Of a stretch of DNA of 64,000 nt, positions 55,982 to 64,000 are shown piece by piece. The position numbers and the translations under genes were made by a program. The notes below the pieces were generated by a model. It did not search any database. It was not told the origin of the DNA and saw only the letters and a program-made list of their open reading frames with translations. The stretch is from Dimorphilus gyrociliatus. Lineage: Eukaryota; Annelida; Polychaeta; Dinophilidae. Location of the stretch: contig CAJFCJ010000006.1 of the NCBI GenBank assembly GCA_904063045.1, positions 3,488,408-3,552,407 of the forward strand, in the 5' to 3' direction. Numbering within the stretch: position 1 is the stretch's first letter; each line of letters begins with the position of its first letter.

Positions 55982-56661
55982 TCTGTCATGTAAAAAAAAA
56001 AAACGAGTATTTTTACCTTTCGCTACATAACAATCAAATATTTTTTCTAGATAAAAGCATTATCAAAAGTCTGTATGCTTTATAGAACAAAGAAATTCAT
56101 ATGTCATATAATGCCTAGATGAAAGAACACCTTATGACACTCAAACCATTTTTAATTTACTTTCGTACTTTAGTTGCACCTTTGTCAAAAAAAAAGAAAC
56201 AATTCTATAACTATATTTAGGAAAAAATCATTTAAGAAATGGAAGGGAATCTTGTTTTAAAGGAACTTTAATCATAAACATTTTCTTTTATAAACTTTTT
56301 GCCTTATATCACAAAAAACGTGATATTTTATGATATTTCGTAATTTTTTTATGTCTTTCGTGTATTTTTTGTATTAAAAAAATCCAATAAAAATAATTTC
56401 ATTAAGTTTTTATTATTTATGTTAAAAATAGAATAGAATTTCCTTAAAATATTTGAAAAATACGTGCTTTCAATGCCTGGAAAAAAAATTTTGAAGGTCA
56501 CGTGACATCTATAATTGTGTTGTTTCTGAGAGCGCCATTCTATTGCTTAGCTGCGTCAGGGAACGTACAAGCAAGAAAAGCGTTGAATTTTTCACAGAAA
56601 ATTCTTTATTATCGTTAAACGATTACTCTACCGTGCTAATTTTATTGAATTACGGAAGAAT
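55982..56661. other. intergenic region and 5'UTR of ferritin 1
   Basis: AT-rich 3' flank of the receptor, then the ferritin 1 promoter. The AT-rich run ends near 56490; 56500-56580 is less AT-rich and holds the IRE-like hairpin. The sequence GGTCACGTGAC at 56496-56506 is an E-box palindrome. Confidence 0.45.
56543..56574 (+). promoter_or_regulatory. iron-responsive-element-like hairpin of ferritin 1
   Basis: Read from the sequence: lower stem TTGCTT (56543-56548) with AAGCAA (56569-56574); AGC opposite a single C (56568), the ferritin-type internal loop with bulged C; upper stem TGCGT (56552-56556) with ACGTA (56563-56567), including one G-U pair; apical loop CAGGGA (56557-56562). The IRE consensus loop is CAGUGN, so one loop base differs. 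In animals, IRP binding to such a 5'UTR element represses ferritin translation when iron is low. Its position 88 nt upstream of the ATG fits. Confidence 0.75.
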
Positions 56662-57685
56662 ATGTCTGCAATTCGTCAAAATTTTCACTCTGATTGTGAG
56701 GCTGCCATCAACAAGCTGATAAACTATAAACTACATATTTCTTACGTTTATCAGTCCATGGTATAATATACTTTAGTTTTTCTTTTTAGTTATAATATTC
56801 AAAATCCTAGTTTTAGTAAAATATTAACAAAAATACAACGACAAAAATCCGGTAAAGGAAATGACCTTGAAAACGTGACTTGCTTGACACAGACAACTCC
56901 AGGTTAAAAAAAACAGCTGTAAAATAAACATCTGATTACGTAATATATCGTAATATTTCATAAAAACCAATGAAAAATATTCAAGTGCTTTTAATATTAA
57001 GTAATTTATTATTACTTATATACTAATCACATAAATCAATAAAAACAACTAAGTTGTAATCAATTTTTGTTAACTTTCTGCATTGGATCCTGTAAAATAC
57101 ATTTTATATTGACTGAAATTTAATGTATATTTTGAAATAGGCTTGGCATTTTGATCGTGATGATGTCGCCTTACCTGGATTTCACAAGTTCTTCAAGCAC
57201 ATGTCAAATGAGAAACGCAATACTGCTACAATGCTGATGAAATGTCAAAATCTGCGTGGTGGAAGGATCATTTATCAAGATATTAAGGTAATTTGTAACA
57301 TTAAAAACTATAAATGTATAATATAGTAGTGGTAATTTTATCTCAGAGTCCAGAAAAGGAAAAATGGGGATGCGGTTTGGAATGTATGCAAGTAGCTTTG
57401 AACTTGGAGAAGAAAGTTAACGAGAATCTTTTGGAAATGCATAAACTAGCTTCTTCCCATAAGGATCCTATTTTATGCGACATGCTGGAAGATGACTATC
57501 TTCGTAAGCAAGTTCACAGCATCAGACGCTTGGGAAAATTCACAACCCAACTTAAACGTGTTGGTTCTGGTTTGGGAGAATTCACTTTTGATCATGAAGT
57601 TCTCCAAGATTTTGAACCAGGAGTTGCAAGAAAAGCTAACAATCAACAGATTGTAACCAAACTTAACGAAGATACCCAAAAATGA
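56662..57685 (+). CDS. ferritin-like subunit 1, ferroxidase site degenerate
   Basis: Three exons: 56662-56760, 57141-57287 and 57347-57685; 194 aa. The four-helix ferritin fold is clear: [48 protein letters not shown] and [13 protein letters not shown]. The ferroxidase centre is damaged. By human FTH numbering, Glu27 is Lys (NYKLHIS in place of NLELYAS), Glu62 is Lys and His65 is Thr ([10 protein letters not shown] in place of S-EEREHAEK). Tyr34, Glu61, Glu107 and Gln141 appear retained. A 24-residue C-terminal extension ([13 protein letters not shown]...) is not in typical ferritins. It may be an L-like structural subunit co-assembling with ferritin 2, a regulator, or a decaying duplicate; the intact reading frame argues against a dead gene. 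Confidence 0.92.
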
Positions 57686-57787
57686 ATATCATTGATTATT
57701 CTAAAATGCATTTCCCGTTGATTACTTTAAAATTGATTCTATCAATAGTATTTTGCTGAACCTGAAATCCTGATCCTCCCAACTGAC

Positions 57788-57793
57788 AATAAA
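57788..57793 (+). terminator. polyadenylation signal of ferritin 1
   Basis: AATAAA, about 100 bases after the stop codon. Confidence 0.6.
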
Positions 57794-58366
57794 TAAACTT
57801 CAATTGAAAATTTAAATAATACAAAAAAAATTACGCAAAGTATTTTTCTTTTTTCGTTAAGCTATTAACACATCTTAAACTTGGAAAGAAAATGAGGTTA
57901 ATAGGATATTTAACATTATTATCATCCGTCTATTATCAAGTAGAGGTTATTATGGTAGCTTGTAAGAATGTTCAAATTACAATTTGTACTGGGAGTAAAG
58001 TTTGAACAAAAGAATAAAAGAGATATCTAGGTTTACATATAAAACAATTAGTATTTATTTGAAATAAGAAGAAAAGCTTATTGAAATTTTTTGTAATATT
58101 TCTTTACGATAATTCTAAAGATTAATATAATCCCACAGACAACTCTATGTTGAGTCATTTGTAATTATTTCTCTTTTGTTGAAAATATTCCGTTCCTGTT
58201 GGAAAGAAAAAAACTGATATAAATATTTTACTTTATACTTTAATAGGTTGGGGGAATTTCCTATAAACTTCTTATAGTGCAAAGAGACTATTTTTTGAAA
58301 AGTCATAGCTATTATGGAAAATGCTCTCTGGTGCAAACAAGACCTATTTTGAAGATAAGTGCAGCA

Positions 58367-58705
58367 ATGATTCACTTTAATAAGTATAGCCGTTTACAAA
58401 AATTTTGTTCATGTCCTAAAAAATACAACCTCGATCTAATGACTAACAAAACTGAAACTGAGAGGAGAAGATTTCAATATATTATATGGACTAAACGCTG
58501 CAAAAAAACGATATTTAATATGAAGAGATTAATCCTAACGTTTAGTGGAATAAAACGTTTAAATTATTTAACAAATAAGGAAATATCCAATAGAACTGAA
58601 GATAGAAAGAGAAAGTTCTTTTTTATTACATATATAGTTGCTATGTTAGTAGTCATCATCATCATCTTAGATAACTATTACCAAGACAATAGAGAAGGTC
58701 AATAG
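58367..58705 (+). CDS. uncharacterised small basic protein with C-terminal transmembrane helix
   Basis: The first ATG in the frame (58367) gives 112 residues; the frame is open for 30 codons further upstream, so an acceptor may precede it. The protein is Lys/Arg/Asn-rich with a hydrophobic segment near the C-terminus (FFFITYIVAMLVVIIIILDN), as in tail-anchored proteins. No homologue is recognised. Its length is more than expected by chance but not compelling, and the composition follows the local AT bias. Confidence 0.3.
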   Translation: MIHFNKYSRLQKFCSCPKKYNLDLMTNKTETERRRFQYIIWTKRCKKTIFNMKRLILTFSGIKRLNYLTNKEISNRTEDRKRKFFFITYIVAMLVVIIIILDNYYQDNREGQ

Positions 58706-59576
58706 AAAAACATTTACATCACAACTAAAGTCGAAAGTCTCTACTAAGCTTTTTGATAAATCAAACGAAAACAAAGTAGAAGTATTGTTTCACTTCTCTA
58801 AATAGGTGTAAGGTTAACCACGAAAATAGATTTAAGAACATATGCGTTTTTTCATTAAATACAATATGGTATTTCTATTAAGTTAACGTTGGATACTTGA
58901 TCGATTTCTAGTAAATATTCTTTATGCCATTCAAGAAAAATATCTACACTTCTACATATAAATGTCTATATATATATATATATATATTCGTTTTGACACG
59001 ATATGAAATTATCTAATCTAAATTGATTATCAGATATATTAAAATTTACAGATTTATTTAACAATGTCGAATCAAAGTTATAGATTCTTTAAGATTCTAT
59101 GAAACAATATAGAATAGGCGTAGGAAAACTGTCCAGACAAATGCACTTAATAAAAATTGAAATTTATCTTTTTCTAGTTCAGATCAATTTTCAAATATTG
59201 ATAGATATTTTGAACAGAATAATCTTTTTAGCACAAATATCTTGGGTTTAATATCAGTTCTCTATTTATCATCTTCAATTTGAGAAGGTTTTAAGTGTAA
59301 ATATCTCGAGTTTAACAAGATTCCATAATATATTTTGATAACTATAATTCTTAAAAATATTCAAACTGCTTCTGCTTATGTAAAACCAAAAAAAATGAAC
59401 GATATGTACTAATTATTTAACCCTAATTGCTCGGAAGATAATGTCGAGTAAACAACACGTGACTCGAGAATGTAGGCCGTGTATAGCAAGTGACGTCACC
59501 TTTGGCCAACCATCAAATAGGCAATAGGCGAATCACGTGATATAAATAGAGATCGTCTACGCAGAACCGCCATTCT

Positions 59577-59608
59577 TTGCTTTGCTACGTGAGAGAACGT
59601 ACAAGCAA
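59577..59608 (+). promoter_or_regulatory. iron-responsive-element-like hairpin of ferritin 2
   Basis: Lower stem TTGCTT (59577-59582) with AAGCAA (59603-59608); TGC opposite a single C (59602), exactly the TGC/C internal loop of ferritin IREs; upper stem TACGT (59586-59590) with ACGTA (59597-59601); apical loop GAGAGA (59591-59596). The geometry is that of an IRE, but the loop lacks CAGUG, and its first and fifth bases (G and G) cannot form the usual C-G pair. It lies 64 nt upstream of the ATG. Confidence 0.65.
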
Positions 59609-59672
59609 ATTTCAGACTCTTCAGACTCGTTTTTTAAGCGTCAAATTCTTCAACAACCCTCTGAAAAACACC

Positions 59673-60557
59673 ATGTCTTCGATACGTCAAAATTTCAATT
59701 CTGAATGTGAAGCTGCTATCAACAAGCAGATAAACATGGAGCTCTATGCTTCCTACGTTTATCAAGCTATGGTAAGATTTTTTGAAAAACATTTATCCGA
59801 AAAAGAAGGGAATGTATTTTGCATAGTAGCGAGTAGAATGTTAGGCGAAACAAGTGTTATTAATTCAGGTTACAGCAAAGTGACTAGAATGACCTTGTCG
59901 CCATTTTGATATGTTTATGAATCAAATAACAAATAAGTTTAGACGCAGCATGCAAAAACCCTTTCTTAAGCTGTTTTACCCTAAAATCATTTCTGAGTCT
60001 GTAAAAAAATGGCAAAGTATAAGCGTTTTAGTGCGAACGTTCTTTTTTTAGAACATCCGCCATGTTGACTCAAATATGAAGGGTGAAATATTTTGCAAAT
60101 CATCATGACTAAAAAAATTTTAATGAATGTTTTTCTGTAACAGGCTTTCTTTTTTGACCGCGATGATGTGGCTCTTAAAGGATTCCACAACTTCTTTAAG
60201 AAGTCATCGGAAGAGGAAAGAGAACATGCTGAAAAGCTTATGAAGTACCAAAATATGAGAGGTGGTCGCATTATCCTTCAAGATATCAAAAGACCTGACA
60301 AAGAAGAGTGGGGAACTGGCTGTGAAGCCATGCAAACTGCTCTTGTTTTGGAAAAGAAGGTGAATGAAAGTTTGTTGGAAATTCACAGATTATCTGACAA
60401 ACACGGAGACCCACAATTGTGCGACTTCTTGGAAGGTGAATACCTTAAGGAGCAAGTTGACGCTATTAAGCAACTCTCTGACTATGTCACACAATTGAAA
60501 CGTGTTGGACCTGGTTTGGGAGAATTCACTTTCGACAAGGAGGTTCTCCAAGAATAA
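59673..60557 (+). CDS. ferritin heavy-chain-like subunit 2 with intact ferroxidase centre
   Basis: Two coding exons: 59673-59771 and 60144-60557; 170 aa. It is a typical invertebrate cytosolic ferritin: MELYASYVY carries Glu27 and Tyr34, [12 protein letters not shown] carries Glu61, Glu62 and His65, and [11 protein letters not shown] and EQVDAIKQL carry the Glu107 and Gln141 equivalents. There is no signal peptide. It oxidises Fe(II) and stores iron in a 24-mer shell. The first intron is at the same position as in ferritin 1 (after SYVYQ-M), but ferritin 1 has an additional intron after QDIK that this gene lacks. Translation is probably iron-regulated through the hairpin at 59577-59608. Confidence 0.97.
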
Positions 60558-60983
60558 GAACCAGAAGTCGGCAGTTTCCTCCCTATTATTCGCAATATGC
60601 ATTGATTAACTATGTATTTCAATAGTAATTTGGCTTTGTTCTTTATTAATCTAAACTTCTATACAGTAAATTTTCATTAAACTGATGGAAACTGTAAGAG
60701 CATAAATAAACAAGAATTGTACGCATTCAAAAACTTTTGTTCTTTTTTTTTAAAAATTATATCAAAAGATAACAGAAATCGGTTACCGTGTTACTTTAAA
60801 GCTTTTCAAAAATAACAGCCTATAAGACAATTAAATAAAGAGGTGCCATCTACTGTAATGTGATACGAATGATAATAGATTGAAATGACATTCAATGCCA
60901 ATGGAACAAGAGATATTTCTCTAGTATTTGAAAATAAATTCGAAACAGTATAATATTCAAATGTCAATTAGTTTATTTTTATT
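60558..60983. other. 3' flank of ferritin 2 and promoter of the next gene
   Basis: 426 bases; the ferritin 2 polyadenylation signal AATAAA is at 60705-60710. Nothing else is visible. Confidence 0.5.
60705..60710 (+). terminator. polyadenylation signal of ferritin 2
   Basis: AATAAA, about 150 bases after the stop codon. Confidence 0.6.
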
Positions 60984-61671
60984 ATGAAAGCAAATTATTC
61001 ATTAACTAAGAAAAAGAATTCAAAATTTGATTTAACAAGACCCTTAGTTGATATTCAGAAAGTGTCGGATGTAATCGATAAACCGGATACACGCGGGGAC
61101 AATTCAGCTAGTCTAACATGGGTGCCCGGAATGTATATTGAGATATACTTTTCAAGCGCATCAACTATACTAGTTAACCCTCATAGTCATAAAATCGGAA
61201 TCATCACATATATTATACATCATTATAATTATGATGATAATCTTGATAAAGATCTTATTGATCTTGTTGGAATTGACGGAGAACTGGTAGATTTACGAAA
61301 GCTCGATGGTAGAGAATATATATGGCCTTTTGTTCAGAATAGGTAAAGTTACAAATTAATTTCAATTATATCAAACAACTTCAATATTCAATAGACGTCA
61401 TAATTTGCCTACTAAAAATACTAAAGATTAATATCTTTTGTTGACTTTTAATGAATTTTTCTTCTTGTCTTTGACATATCTTCTTGTTAGGAAAGTATAC
61501 GTTCCCGTTTTAGTAAAGGATGGAATAATTCGTCTATTACTTGATCCAGATGATGAAATGAGTATAAAATTATCAGGGATATTTCGTACTCGTCAACTGC
61601 AATTAGAACATCAGAAAATTCTGTCTCCAAGAGCTAAAGACAAAAAATTAAAGGTAAAAAAGAAGACCTAA
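60984..61671 (+). CDS. small protein resembling C22orf15
   Basis: Two exons, 60984-61342 and 61491-61671, joined through an AG|G arginine codon; 179 aa. The core reads MYIEIYFSSASTILVNPHSH, then DLVGIDGELVDLRKL and KVYVPVLVKDG. This order (short beta strand with S-x-I-LVN, an 'edDG-LvdL' strand, then a YVPVLV strand) resembles vertebrate C22orf15, which has a ubiquitin-like layout and an unknown role. The C-terminus is Lys-rich (AKDKKLKVKKKT). The match is by eye over about 70 residues, so the orthology is tentative. Confidence 0.6.
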
Positions 61672-63118
61672 ATACAAAATGTCAAACCATATTGTTATAT
61701 TGTTAATCGTTAATCTACAAATTAGAATAAAATGCTCGCATCAACAATTGAGTTTTTATACTGAATGTATTAATTGTAATATTTTATTTGAGGACTGTAA
61801 TGTAGGAACTGCAAAAAATTTTTTTAAGGCTAAGTTTTAGCGGAAGATAAGATAATGATGATGATGATGATGATCAGTAAGAGTGAGAAAATGAACTGGA
61901 AAGAATATAAATCTATTAATTCTAGTCACTCAATGCCGTGAGGCTATCAATATAAGTGATTAAGGTGAAAACACACTGTTTTTTCTTGCAGTTTGTATTC
62001 CTCACCTAGTCTAATTATTTACTTCAGTGGCACTTGAAAGACCTCTACCGGAAGTTAACTCAATAATCAACTCATTATTCAACTTTTTGTCCATTTTTTA
62101 TTGCTAAAGTTGAAAAAAAAACTTGAAGAAATTTACTTATCCATAATTATATCATCATAAGTAATAAGAAAAAAAGAAACGTGAGCTGTAATTAGCGTCT
62201 TATCATCTTCTTTAAACCTATTAGTAGCCAATGTTTTATTATATTCCTTATTCATCTTCTCCCCACATATATAGACTTGGATTGTTCTCTTTATAATGGA
62301 AATTTTCAATTCTAACTATATTCTTATCTATTCGTTTAATCGTCGTACTGCTTCTTCCAATAACTTTTTTGTCTTCATCTCTTTCATGTATCATGTTCAG
62401 TTTTCTCTTTCTCTTGACCGCTTATTAATCAGATAGGAAAAGAATAGAGAAAAACGAACTAAAAAGGCGTATCGAGAATCTTTGTCTTTCTAAAGACTAA
62501 AGAACAAGGAATATAGGAAAAGCGTAGAAAAGAGTTAGTTTAAAAATCTTTCATATCTTGAATAATTTCATTACATTATCATCAAAAGGAAAAGGGAAAA
62601 ATGAAACTAAAAATACATCCAATATATGAAGCATAGTTTGCCAATAAGGATTCTATATAGAATATTTTTCAACGATGACTACTTTGTACAACATATATAA
62701 ATTATTTTAAATTGAAATTAGATGCAGCAATAATCCTACAATCATTTTTAGCGCTTATTAGACTAGTTTAGTATGACCTTGTTATAGTCTTAGCTTACTA
62801 TACCTCTTTTGTTCCTTTGGTTGTAAACACTTCCTCTTTTTTATCAATAGAGTTTTTTGTCTTTCTATGGTCGAATTTTATAAAAAAAAAAATTAAAATT
62901 CTATCTTTTTTTAGTTTATTATCTCTTTCCATATCGATAATGTGTAATTGGTTATCAAAAAGTTGAAGGTAATATGTCTCGTCCTACTTTGGACCATCTA
63001 GTCTCTTATTAATAGTATTATAAATATTCTGTAAATCAATATATATTTTATTATTTATAAAAGATACATACAGCAGCAAGAGTCAATACAAACAGAAAAA
63101 AAATACCTTTTTCGGCTA
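61672..63118. other. intergenic 1.4 kb between convergent genes
   Basis: AT-rich 3' flanks of the C22orf15-like gene and the WD40 gene, with a (GAT)n run at about 61852-61875. No gene is supported. Confidence 0.45.
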
Positions 63119-64000
63119 TTAACATGAGCTAAAGTCCCACAACTTGACAGTTTTATCATAGGAGCCAGACACAATCATTTTATCATTAAATTGAATGCAG
63201 GTAACGCCGTCTGAATGCTTTTTAAGGGTTACCAATCTCTTACCATTTGTCGAACTCCATATTTTTATTGTTTTATCATCTGAGGCACTTACCATTCTCC
63301 ATCTATCTGTTTGTATACATCTTACAACCCCAGTATGGCCTTCCGACGCCATCCAATCGATCGTTTTAGCGCAAGTATCGTTTTCCCAAAATTTTATTGT
63401 ACAATCAACACTGCCACTTATGATCCTTTTATAATCCAATTGTACGCACGTAACAGCATCGGCGTGACCAATTAGAGTACCTATACAACGACCGTCTCTC
63501 CAGATTTTAATAGTTTTATCGCACGATCCACTAACGATAGTCTCTTCGTTCTGCTGAACGCATAGGACCGCTGCGTCATGACCAGCTAGCGTCTGAACGC
63601 ACTCCCTTGTGGTCATATCCCAAACTTTTAAAGTTTTATCATAAGAGCCACTTACCAATCTCGAATCGTGAACGCTAACACATCTTACAGCGTCTGTATG
63701 ACCCTGGAGAGTAGCCCTACAAGCAATGCTACTCCAAGTTAAGCTATCAGATAGATCCCAGATTTTTATTGTGCAATCTGTAGAACCACTAACCAATTGA
63801 TTGGCACATAAATAAAGGCACCTTACGGTTCCGGAGTGTCCAACAAGCGTTTGGACAGCTAAGTGACTGTTTGTTCTCATATTCCAAACTTTAATAGTTT
63901 TGTCACTAGATCCACTAACTATTCGTGTTTCGTCAAACTGAACACACGAAACACCCTGCGTGTGGCCTTCAAATGTTCTGACATGACATCTTCCAGTCAA
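63119..64000 (-). CDS. WD40 beta-propeller protein (F-box/WD-type), 5' part beyond the window
   Basis: The frame is open from the right edge to TAA at 63119-63121 and encodes at least 293 residues. Seven WD40 repeats are visible, each with the GH...WD/WN/FW pattern, starting GRCHVRTFEGHTQGVSCVQF and ending IVSGSYDKTVKLWDFSSC. The repeats are very regular (VSGSxDKTIKVW), as in the F-box/WD substrate receptors of SCF ubiquitin ligases, where such a propeller forms the C-terminus. The F-box or other N-terminal domain would lie outside, so the class is an inference. One full seven-blade propeller ends the protein. Confidence 0.85.
   Translation of the reverse strand: MTGRCHVRTFEGHTQGVSCVQFDETRIVSGSSDKTIKVWNMRTNSHLAVQTLVGHSGTVRCLYLCANQLVSGSTDCTIKIWDLSDSLTWSSIACRATLQGHTDAVRCVSVHDSRLVSGSYDKTLKVWDMTTRECVQTLAGHDAAVLCVQQNEETIVSGSCDKTIKIWRDGRCIGTLIGHADAVTCVQLDYKRIISGSVDCTIKFWENDTCAKTIDWMASEGHTGVVRCIQTDRWRMVSASDDKTIKIWSSTNGKRLVTLKKHSDGVTCIQFNDKMIVSGSYDKTVKLWDFSSC

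Larger units (their letters stand above)
57686..59672. other. region between the two ferritin genes
   Basis: The first ~110 bases are ferritin 1 3'UTR (AATAAA at 57788). The rest is AT-rich with a (TA)n run at about 58966-58987. It contains one moderately long ORF at 58367-58705 (separate entry). From 59440 on, the DNA is less AT-rich and holds CACGTG boxes (about 59457 and 59534) and a TATAAAT at 59541, a plausible ferritin 2 core promoter. Confidence 0.5.

Noticed and set aside
56662-57685. Ferritin 1 as a pseudogene
   Set aside because: All exons are open with correct splice sites, conserved fold residues, a UTR hairpin and a polyA signal; only the ferroxidase ligands are changed.

Overview
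This is animal nuclear DNA: AT-rich, with many short introns (mostly about 50-80 nt, GT...AG) and a high gene density. It holds orthologues of metazoan genes (NGLY1, TBL3/UTP13, EXOG, GAMT, DNAI7/CASC1, class II coronin, PXK, ATRIP, CD164, UPF0488, ferritin, an ionotropic-glutamate-receptor-like protein). Short introns, small intergenic gaps and an N-terminal zinc-finger domain that I associate with lophotrochozoans suggest a compact-genome spiralian invertebrate such as a small annelid. The species cannot be fixed from the sequence alone. I rebuilt exon structures by hand, joining open frames across GT/AG sites and checking phase at every junction. All coordinates are therefore predictions without transcript support.

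Layout. 0-5.5 kb: 3' part of a GH172/DUF2961-like gene (+), then two paralogous C2H2 zinc-finger genes (-) with a CD164/endolyn sialomucin (+) between them. 6-12 kb: peptide:N-glycanase NGLY1 (-) and an MFSD6-like transporter (+). 13.5-21 kb: ankyrin-repeat protein (-), EXOG nuclease (-), and the 25-exon TBL3/UTP13 (-). 22.6-31 kb: an orphan single-Ig-domain membrane protein (+), an AidB-like acyl-CoA dehydrogenase (-), and GAMT (-). 31.4-35.2 kb: the axonemal protein DNAI7/CASC1 (-) and a UPF0488/C8orf33 homologue (-). 35.2-40.8 kb: a 5.7 kb AT-rich gene desert full of simple repeats. 40.8-50.4 kb: class II coronin (+), an Rv2258c-like methyltransferase (-), and PXK (+) with a possible nested antisense gene in its last intron. 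50.6-56 kb: ATRIP (-) and a divergent iGluR-like receptor (+). 56.5-61.7 kb: two tandem ferritins (+), each preceded by an IRE-like hairpin, then a small C22orf15-like protein (+). 63.1-64 kb: the C-terminal WD40 propeller of a gene running off the right edge (-).

The genes are mostly unrelated housekeeping and cell-biology functions; I see no operon-like pathway cluster. The best candidates for new biology are these: (1) the tandem ferritins, where the upstream copy has lost its ferroxidase ligands and both 5'UTR hairpins keep the ferritin IRE architecture with altered apical loops; (2) the GH172-like gene, from a family known mainly from bacteria; (3) the antisense ORF filling the last PXK intron; (4) a recurrent TATACAGTATA-type motif in noncoding DNA; (5) the paired zinc-finger genes with a shared N-terminal domain; (6) coronin and TBL3 with long extra tails.
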